From assembly GCA_016744015.1 (NCBI GenBank), contig JADGFD010000003.1, positions 62,001 through 126,000 of the forward strand: a DNA stretch of 64,000 nt, written 5' to 3'. The stretch's first letter is position 1; each line of letters starts with the position of its first letter. The position numbers and the translations under genes were made by a program. The notes below the pieces were generated by a model, which did not search any database, was not told where the DNA came from, and saw only the letters and a program-made list of their open reading frames with translations. Positions 58,506-64,000 of this stretch are shown here, one piece after another. This DNA is from Paracoccaceae bacterium (GTDB lineage: Bacteria; Pseudomonadota; Alphaproteobacteria; Rhodobacterales; Rhodobacteraceae).

Positions 58506-59071
58506 ACCACCCCCCTTACCCGCGCCAAATCGGCACTGGTGTCTATGTCATAGCGAAAGCTTTCCAGCGGCATTATCGTGCAGGGCTGCCCCGCCGCCGC
58601 GCGTTGGTGCGCAAGGAAGGAGCCTTTACCATAGCAAAACGAAATAGCATCGGGGGGTGAAACCAGCAGCGCATTGGTGCCGCCATCATGCGCAGGCGCA
58701 ATGCTAACACCCGCGCCCAGCGCCAGCAGCCGCGCCAAGTCTTCCGCTGATGGGTCCGCCAAGTCAGCAGGCAGCACACAAATGGCAGCGTAACCGCGCA
58801 CTGCCGCCCAAGCCGCACCCTCGGTCACCGCCTCGTTTAACCCGCTTCCCGTTTGGCGTAGGAAATACCCCGTGGTCTCCGCTTTAATCACTTCGCTTTC
58901 GCTCACCACCAATACATCCACATCCGGCTGCGCCTCTGCCAAAAAGCCAAGCGTTCGCCGGAAAAGTGCCATTGCAAGCCGCGCCCGCACAGCATCCGTT
59001 AGCACCTCCGAGAGGCGGGATTTCGCCAATGCTGGGTCTTTCATCGGGATGACAAACAACAAGTCTTTCAT
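58496..59071 (-). CDS. cofC: 2-phospholactate/PEP/3-phosphoglycerate guanylyltransferase
   Basis: A 191-residue CofC/FbiD nucleotidyltransferase that activates a three-carbon phosphoacid with GTP for F420 side-chain assembly. The N-terminus has FVIPMKDPALAKSRLSEVL, and the nucleotide and metal region is ICVLPADLADPS. Members from different organisms use 2-phospholactate, phosphoenolpyruvate or 3-phosphoglycerate, so the product (classical, dehydro- or 3PG-F420) cannot be read from the sequence by eye. The start overlaps cofD by 4 bases. Confidence 0.9.
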   Translation of the reverse strand: MKDLLFVIPMKDPALAKSRLSEVLTDAVRARLAMALFRRTLGFLAEAQPDVDVLVVSESEVIKAETTGYFLRQTGSGLNEAVTEGAAWAAVRGYAAICVLPADLADPSAEDLARLLALGAGVSIAPAHDGGTNALLVSPPDAISFCYGKGSFLAHQRAAAGQPCTIMPLESFRYDIDTSADLARVRGVVWA

Positions 59072-59994
59072 GCCATCGCCCCTAGAATGCCCGCCGCAAG
59101 CGCTTCTTTCTCAGCGCGCTCGGTCATCAGAGTCGGCAGCACAGTGCAGCCTTGCCCGAGCGCCATAATCTCCGCCTTCAACCCCACATCCAGCGTGTCG
59201 ATCACCATATGATCCACCATGCCCCTGTAATAATCCGCCACCCCAAACGCATCCGCCCGCAGACCCACCGCTTTCATCATCCGGTCAGCCGGCCCCTTCA
59301 CAACTTTGCCCACAATCAATGGGCTTACAGCCACCACTTTGGCCTTTGCTGCTTGGACGGATTCGCGCATACCCGACACGCCTAAAATCGGAGATATGGA
59401 GACTAGCGGGTTGCTCGGGGCCAGCACAATCAGGTCCGCTTCCGCAATCGCAGCCAGTGCCGCCTCCGTTGGCTTTGCCGCTTCAATTCCTTCATATGCC
59501 AGTTCCAAAACTTCGGGCTTGCACTGCTCGCGCACAAAATATTCCTGAAAGGACAGCCAGCCAGCCGCCACCCGCACTCGGGTTTGCACGACATCATCCG
59601 TGGGAAGAAGAATCTTGCTTTTCACCCCAAAAAACCGCGCCACATGTGCGGCAATTTCACTGCGGGTTTGCCCCTGTGCCAGCGCGTGGCTACGGTAAAT
59701 GTGCAGTCCAAAATCGCGGTCGCCAAGGGTCATCCACGTGTCGTCCCCTAGCTCTTTCAGCACGCTTAATGCGCGGTGGCTTTCATCTGCCACGCCCCAG
59801 CCCTGCGCGCGGTCAATGCGGCCCGCCAAACTATAGGTCAGCGTGTCAATATCCGGCGAGACCCACAAGCCATGAAAGCTGGCATCATCAGCAATATTGC
59901 CAATCACCGAAAGCTCTACGCCCGCGAGCCCATCAAAGCCCTCGGCCATTTTAGCCCCGCCAACACCGCCTGCTAATAGCGTGATTTTCATCAT
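59068..59994 (-). CDS. cofD: 2-phospho-L-lactate transferase
   Basis: A 308-residue CofD/FbiA that joins the activated phosphoacid to the deazaflavin Fo to give F420-0 or a variant. The N-terminal motif ITLLAGGVGGAKMAEG, DDASFHGLWVSPDIDT and the LAPSNPLVSISPILGV segment are diagnostic. ATG 59994 and the adjacent ATG 59991 both fit; the first overlaps the cofH stop by 4 bases. Confidence 0.95.
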   Translation of the reverse strand: MMKITLLAGGVGGAKMAEGFDGLAGVELSVIGNIADDASFHGLWVSPDIDTLTYSLAGRIDRAQGWGVADESHRALSVLKELGDDTWMTLGDRDFGLHIYRSHALAQGQTRSEIAAHVARFFGVKSKILLPTDDVVQTRVRVAAGWLSFQEYFVREQCKPEVLELAYEGIEAAKPTEAALAAIAEADLIVLAPSNPLVSISPILGVSGMRESVQAAKAKVVAVSPLIVGKVVKGPADRMMKAVGLRADAFGVADYYRGMVDHMVIDTLDVGLKAEIMALGQGCTVLPTLMTERAEKEALAAGILGAMA

Positions 59995-61202
59995 CCGGCC
60001 TCCCTCAAAAAGTCCGGCAGATCAGCCATAAAATCAAGCGGCTCGGCTTGGCGTTCTACAAGTGGCTCTTGGCCTGCAGGGTCGTGGCTGATGAACTCTT
60101 CCAGCACCTCATAGCGCGTGTTACGCTGATAAGGCACACGGCCCGCCCCGCGAATAATTTGCACCATCTCGTAAGCCGTCACTTCCTGCCCGTGCTCACT
60201 GCCCGCCGCGCGTGAAATGCTCTCGTTCATCAACGTGCCGCCAAAATCGTTCACACCCTTCGAAAGCATTCCCTGCGCCCGCTCCGGCCCCAGCTTCGTC
60301 CAACTGGTTTGAATATTATCAATTTGCCCGTGCAGGAAAATCCGGCTCACAGCATGCATCAAATCCACTTCATCCACCGTCGGGCCGGGGCGCACTTTGC
60401 CCGGATTTTCGGTATAAAGCGGGCTGTCATAATGCACAAAACTCAAAGGCACCAGCTCGGTAAACCCGCTTGTTTCTTTTTGGATATCCCGCAGCAGCGC
60501 CATATGCGTGGCCCAGTGTTCGGGCCCATCCACATGGCCATACATGATGGTGGCAGTGGTTGGCACGCCCAACCCATGTGCTGCGCGAATGATCTCCACC
60601 CATTTCTCGGTGCTCAGCTTATCTTTCGTCAGCAGCTTGCGCACTTCGGTATCCAAAATCTCAGCTGCCGTGCCGGGCAGGCTGCCAAGGCCGCATTCCT
60701 TGAGGTCTTGAATAAAGTCAGCGTAAGACATTTTTCTTTTTGCGGCGCCATACCAGATTTCAAACGGCGAAAAGGCGTGGATGTCCATATCCGGCAGCTC
60801 AGCCTTAATGGCCAGCAAAATATCCCGATAATACGTGCCGGGCATTTTGGGGTGAATCCCCCCTTGAATGCACACCTCGGTCGCGCCACGCGCAGCGGCC
60901 TCATGGGTGCGCTCAACGATAGTATCCAGCGTTAACCACTCCGCGCCCTCGTCCTCGCGCCGCTTCGCAAAACCGCAAAAGGTGCAGCCCATATAGCAGA
61001 TATTGGTAAAGTTGATATTGCGGTTCACCACAAAGCCCACGCGGTCCCCATTCACCTTGCGCCGCAGCCCGTCAGCCACATTGCAAATCGCCGTCAGGTC
61101 AGCGCCTTTGGCACCGTAAAGCACAGTGGCCTCAGCTTGAGAAACCTCTCGGCCTTCTGCCACACGGGCGAGGATATCGGCAACAGGGCGGGTAAGGCTC
61201 AT
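59991..61202 (-). CDS. cofH: Fo synthase subunit CofH (radical SAM)
   Basis: A 403-residue radical SAM enzyme that transfers the tyrosine-derived hydroxybenzyl group to 5-amino-6-ribitylaminouracil, the first half of Fo synthesis. The iron-sulfur motif CYMGCTFC has Cys69, Cys73 and Cys76. EVCIQGGIHPKMPGTYY and DIHAFSPFEIWYG identify CofH rather than CofG. ATG 61202 overlaps the cofG stop as ATGA. It is a separate gene, not fused as in actinobacterial FbiC. Confidence 0.94.
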   Translation of the reverse strand: MSLTRPVADILARVAEGREVSQAEATVLYGAKGADLTAICNVADGLRRKVNGDRVGFVVNRNINFTNICYMGCTFCGFAKRREDEGAEWLTLDTIVERTHEAAARGATEVCIQGGIHPKMPGTYYRDILLAIKAELPDMDIHAFSPFEIWYGAAKRKMSYADFIQDLKECGLGSLPGTAAEILDTEVRKLLTKDKLSTEKWVEIIRAAHGLGVPTTATIMYGHVDGPEHWATHMALLRDIQKETSGFTELVPLSFVHYDSPLYTENPGKVRPGPTVDEVDLMHAVSRIFLHGQIDNIQTSWTKLGPERAQGMLSKGVNDFGGTLMNESISRAAGSEHGQEVTAYEMVQIIRGAGRVPYQRNTRYEVLEEFISHDPAGQEPLVERQAEPLDFMADLPDFLREAG

Positions 61203-62350
61203 GGGGTAGCTCCCAAGCATTGGTTACGGGCAAGGCCATCTGCCCGCGCCATTTCGGCAAGGCGCGCGGTGAGCGACGGGTCTAGGAAGCGGTCAGATTT
61301 CTTCAGGAAATCGGGGTAGATCGTCAGGCGTTCTTGCAGTTCCAGCCCCGCGTGGGCGGTGGCTTTTGCAAGCTCGTCTATCTGCGGCCATGCGTGGTCT
61401 GGGTTAATAAAATCAACCGTCACCGGGGATATTCCACCCCAGTCGTTCATCCCAGCCTTCAGGTATTCCGCATGGCGGCTGGAGAGGTTGGGCGGGGCTT
61501 GCAGGCTGATCTCTGGTGCCAGCATCAGGCGCGCAACTGCGAGGGTGCGCAGCATATCTTCAACCGTCGGCTCTGGGTGGTTTGCCATGCCTATACCGGG
61601 CTTTTGCTGGAAGTTCTGGATAATGACCTCTTGGATATGCCCGTGGCGGGCATGGGCGGCATTAATAGCCGCAAGGCTTTCCACCCGCTCGGCCCATGTT
61701 TCACCAATGCCGATAAGCAGCCCCGTGGTGAAAGGCACCCCGCGCTCGCCCGCCCGCTCCAATGTGCGCAGGCGTTGCACAGGGGTTTTATCGGGGCAGG
61801 CGTGGTGCGGCATGCCTTTGCGGGTAAGCCGGCGGCTCACCGTTTCCAGCATCATCCCCATCGAGGCCGAAACCGGCTTGAGCATATCAATTTCATCATC
61901 CGTCAGCGTGCCAGCATTTACATGCGGCAGAAGCGTGGTTTCAGCCAGAACCAGCGCGCACATATCACGCAGATATTCGTTTGTGGTTTTATAACCCAGC
62001 TTTTGCAGCGCCACCGCTGCTTCAGGATAGCGCAACTCAGGGCGCTCGCCGAGGCTAAAAAGCAGCTCTTTGCAGCCGGCGGCCTCGCCTTCGCGGGCCG
62101 TGGCAAGCACCTGCTCGGGGGTCATATAATTGGCTGCCAGATCATCCGGCGTTTTCACAAAGCTGCAATAGGTGCAGGTATCGCGGCACATATTTGTGAG
62201 CGGCACAAAAACCTTGCGGGAGTAAGTGGCCGTGTAGCCCCAATGGGCCGCCCGCTTGGCGCAGGCCTGCACCATCAGCGCCTCAAGGGAGGTTCCGGTT
62301 GCGTTTTCAAAGCTATACGCTTCAGAAATAGAAAGGGGTTCAGCACTCAT
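61199..62350 (-). CDS. cofG: 7,8-didemethyl-8-hydroxy-5-deazariboflavin synthase CofG
   Basis: A 383-residue radical SAM enzyme that closes the deazaflavin ring to give Fo. The CX3CX2C motif is CRDTCTYC with Cys55, Cys59 and Cys62. FSLGERPELRY, LETVSRRLTRKG and QAPPNLSSRHAEYLKAG are typical CofG segments. It is the first gene of the operon. The ATG at 62350 has only a weak AGG close by and lies about 7 bases from the candidate -10 element, so a leaderless mRNA or a later start (Met26) is possible. Confidence 0.94.
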   Translation of the reverse strand: MSAEPLSISEAYSFENATGTSLEALMVQACAKRAAHWGYTATYSRKVFVPLTNMCRDTCTYCSFVKTPDDLAANYMTPEQVLATAREGEAAGCKELLFSLGERPELRYPEAAVALQKLGYKTTNEYLRDMCALVLAETTLLPHVNAGTLTDDEIDMLKPVSASMGMMLETVSRRLTRKGMPHHACPDKTPVQRLRTLERAGERGVPFTTGLLIGIGETWAERVESLAAINAAHARHGHIQEVIIQNFQQKPGIGMANHPEPTVEDMLRTLAVARLMLAPEISLQAPPNLSSRHAEYLKAGMNDWGGISPVTVDFINPDHAWPQIDELAKATAHAGLELQERLTIYPDFLKKSDRFLDPSLTARLAEMARADGLARNQCLGATP

Positions 62351-62355
62351 ACCTA

Positions 62356-62384
62356 AATTTTGACCAAATGGTCTAATTTGTCAA
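62356..62384 (-). promoter_or_regulatory. candidate cofG promoter with palindromic operator
   Basis: On the minus strand, TTGACA (62384-62379) is followed after 16-17 bases by CAAAAT or AAAATT. The spacer contains the perfect palindrome GACCATTTGGTC (62362-62373), which fits the size and placement of a TetR-type or similar repressor operator. No regulator gene of that type is in the window. Confidence 0.5.
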
Positions 62385-62450
62385 GAGAGGCATTAGCCCG
62401 TTCGTAAAAAAATTGTAGCAGCGCGTGCAGATTCAACATCACGACCCTTT

Positions 62451-62588
62451 CTACATAGATTGTTCTGTCGTCCCTCCTATAGCAATGCCCGTTCCGCCAA
62501 TGCCGCCATCTGGCTCCTGCTCATAAGAAACAGTCGCGGCACAAGCCGTCAGTCCCAGCAAAAGCGCGATCACCAAAATCCGTTTCAT
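62451..62588 (-). CDS. small lipoprotein with GGIGGTG motif
   Basis: A 45-residue lipoprotein. A basic start and hydrophobic stretch lead to the lipobox LTAC with Cys16. The short mature part contains PDGGIGGTGIAIGG. The ATG overlaps the stop of the DUF6502 gene as ATGA, so the two are translationally coupled and may act together. Similar Gly-Ile-Gly-Gly-Thr-Gly segments occur in some other exported proteins (recollection), but no function is known. Confidence 0.7.
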   Translation of the reverse strand: MKRILVIALLLGLTACAATVSYEQEPDGGIGGTGIAIGGTTEQSM

Positions 62589-63310
62589 GTTTCAACTTCC
62601 CCTCGAAAATACCCGCCAGCGCGAAAACGTGCAGCGCCTTTTTGCTGCGCCTGTAAAGCCAATGCGCGGGCATTCATCACCAGCAACACCTGCTCCATTT
62701 CGGCCTGCCATAGCGCCTCAAGCTTTTGCACGGCCTCAGTGCTTAGCCCGTTATAATGAACCGCACGCTCAAACGTGGGCCGATCACCCAATACATTACC
62801 CACTGCCACCGCGAGGTGGTCGCCTACGTTTTTTCCCAAATAGTCTATCTGCGCCTCCGAACCTTTCAGCGGCACATGCGCCGCCTTAAGCAGCCGTACT
62901 TGGCCCGCATCTGCGTCCACCGTGCCCGCCGCAACCAACTCATCCAGCAGCGAGCGCGGATGCACATCCCGTCGAATTTCCCGCGCCAAAGCATCAAAAG
63001 AATCTGTCTCGCCATGGTGCGGCAGCGCTTCACCCTTAAAGCGGGCCAGCCACAGCGCCACCAGCTTTGAAAGCGCATCGGGGCGTTTTTGCTCGGAATA
63101 TTCAGGGGCCACCAGCAGCCGCGCAATGTCTCTGCGCTGCAATCCTGTCATTACACTGATTCGGCTCACTGGCGCTTTGGGCTTGGCCGAATCAATAGCC
63201 ACATCCACATAAGCGCGCTTCATATGCTCAGCCATATCAGTAAATCGCACGCCCTTGGCGAGAGCAAGGCGAGCCAAAGGCCGCAATAAGTAAATCAAGG
63301 CAGATTTCAT
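62585..63310 (-). CDS. DUF6502 family protein
   Basis: A 241-residue protein resembling the DUF6502 family (function unknown). The N-terminus has LLRPLARLALAKGVRFTDMAEHMKRAYVDVA, followed by a helix-turn-helix-like segment (SRISVMTGLQRRDIARLL), and so a DNA-binding role is plausible. There is no signal peptide. It is followed immediately by the small lipoprotein gene and faces a divergent lipoprotein gene, and it might regulate the shared promoter region (inference). Confidence 0.7.
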   Translation of the reverse strand: MKSALIYLLRPLARLALAKGVRFTDMAEHMKRAYVDVAIDSAKPKAPVSRISVMTGLQRRDIARLLVAPEYSEQKRPDALSKLVALWLARFKGEALPHHGETDSFDALAREIRRDVHPRSLLDELVAAGTVDADAGQVRLLKAAHVPLKGSEAQIDYLGKNVGDHLAVAVGNVLGDRPTFERAVHYNGLSTEAVQKLEALWQAEMEQVLLVMNARALALQAQQKGAARFRAGGYFRGEVET

Positions 63311-63320
63311 AAATGCGTTT

Positions 63321-63378
63321 TTTGCACATCTTGACAGAGAGCGAAAGCTCTTTTACAAAATGTGTAATTTGCACATTT
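63321..63378 (+). promoter_or_regulatory. promoter and operator-like repeats between divergent genes
   Basis: TTGACA (63331-63336), a 17-base spacer containing AGAGCGAAAGCTCT, and TACAAA (63354-63359) form a good rightward promoter. The near-perfect inverted repeat AAATGTGTAA-TT-TGCACATTT spans about 63358-63378. Its half site TTTGCACAT also occurs at 63321-63329, so two binding sites may bracket the promoter. Confidence 0.55.
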
Positions 63379-63392
63379 ATAAGGAGCGCCAA

Positions 63393-64000
63393 ATGAAACA
63401 CTTTCTAATCCTCATCACCACACTCTTGCTCGCCGCATGCAGTGTTGATTACCAAAACACCTCAGGGGCGGCTTATCTCTCCGAGGGCGAAATTGGCGAC
63501 CCAGCCCTAAGGCGTGCCGCCGCTTATGAGCCAAACCTGCACTTCCCCGCCCGCATTGGTGTGGTAAAACTGGTGTATAACCAGATCACAACCACCCCAA
63601 GCGCCGAGCGTGCAGTGTTCGCAGGCACCCTTTCACGCGTGCCGGGTGAGGTCGTTCTCCTCGGCGCATTGGAGGCGCGCATGGCGATCAGCCGCAATCA
63701 CTATCGCTTCAGCCAAGACAGGATCCGGCAGCTCGCGGCCTCTCGCCATTTGGATTACGTGTTGATCATTTCTTACGACCCCAGCCAAAACACCGCTGAG
63801 GCCTTGTTTATGGATGTTCGCAGCGGCTACCCTTACGCCAGCGCCGAGGCCGCTGTCCAAGGGCGCGGGCTCACCAATTTCTGGGGCGGCATGCCACACA
63901 GCCAAAACCGGATCAACGCCGCCACCCTGCGCTTGGCGCGCACCTTGGTGCCAGAAATTGAGGCCATGCTTGAGGGGCTGATTTCACGAGCGCGCTACAG
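63393..64000 (+). CDS. lipoprotein of unknown function, 5' part
   Basis: The frame is open to the window end (about 202 residues visible). It has a signal peptide with lipobox LAAC (Cys16). The body, with FPARIGVVKLVYNQITTTP and a DYVLIISYDPSQNTAEALF strand pattern, is not a family I can name. AAGGAG at 63381-63386 precedes ATG 63393. It is divergent from the DUF6502 gene and shares the regulatory region described above. Confidence 0.75.
   Translation, partial: MKHFLILITTLLLAACSVDYQNTSGAAYLSEGEIGDPALRRAAAYEPNLHFPARIGVVKLVYNQITTTPSAERAVFAGTLSRVPGEVVLLGALEARMAISRNHYRFSQDRIRQLAASRHLDYVLIISYDPSQNTAEALFMDVRSGYPYASAEAAVQGRGLTNFWGGMPHSQNRINAATLRLARTLVPEIEAMLEGLISRARY

Noticed and set aside
61334..62356. 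340-codon open frame on the plus strand
   Set aside because: It is antisense to cofG, whose motifs are unambiguous; the translated sequence is low in any recognisable domain pattern.

Overview
This window looks like a chromosomal segment of a marine alphaproteobacterium, most likely of the order Rhodobacterales (Roseobacter-like). The evidence is the set of protein families: the PurK/PurE, TrxB-Lrp, Lgt-MidA-PgeF, UbiK-YbjN-ProC and CarB blocks, the fused ATP sulfurylase/APS kinase, the DUF4386 and DUF2853 proteins, and short G+C-rich intergenic repeats. This placement is inference from family content. No rRNA or other taxonomic marker was available beyond these proteins. Both ends cut genes: a thiolase at the left and a lipoprotein at the right.

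Layout. Positions 1-7 kb hold fatty-acid degradation genes (thiolase, cupin, FadJ-type multifunctional enzyme), a sulfotransferase-like gene and an acyl-CoA synthetase. Positions 7-20 kb hold trmB, membrane proteins (DUF4386, DUF2339), a group III truncated hemoglobin, a flavin monooxygenase, ileS (with an AT-rich internal segment), an AT-rich DUF6161-like gene, a GMC oxidoreductase, a frameshifted gene and two identical tRNA-Asp genes. Positions 20-35 kb are mostly housekeeping: pcaF-type thiolase, purK/purE, small heat-shock protein, sat/cysC, RES-trxB, lrp, pgeF-midA-lgt, ubiK, ybjN, proC, csaA, a D-2-hydroxyacid dehydrogenase and tdk.

Positions 35-41.6 kb carry a distinctive envelope/signalling locus. 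On the minus strand are a soluble Ser/Thr kinase with tandem C-terminal repeats and a membrane-anchored Tll0287-type heme sensor. Divergent from them are a secreted peptidoglycan-binding protein, a secreted caspase-like protein, two lipoproteins and a small YdeI-like protein. carB follows, then a gene for a PD-(D/E)XK nuclease-like protein with a QxxxY motif, a flavocytochrome c sulfide dehydrogenase pair (fccA, fccB), a DUF1800/DUF1501 pair, prolyl aminopeptidase, ubiG and several small genes.

The most notable region is 56.0-62.4 kb. It is a compact seven-gene minus-strand operon that encodes the core enzymes for the deazaflavin coenzyme F420: cofG, cofH, cofD, cofC, cofE, an F420:NADPH oxidoreductase (npdG) and an F420-dependent luciferase-like oxidoreductase. 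Five of its six junctions overlap by 4-10 bases. A perfect palindrome lies inside the candidate promoter spacer upstream of cofG. Together the genes could make F420, reduce it with NADPH and use F420H2 on an unknown substrate. F420 is best known from Actinobacteria and methanogens and is patchy in Proteobacteria. The window ends with a DUF6502 gene, a small lipoprotein gene that was easy to miss, and a divergent lipoprotein gene, with an operator-like inverted repeat between the divergent genes.
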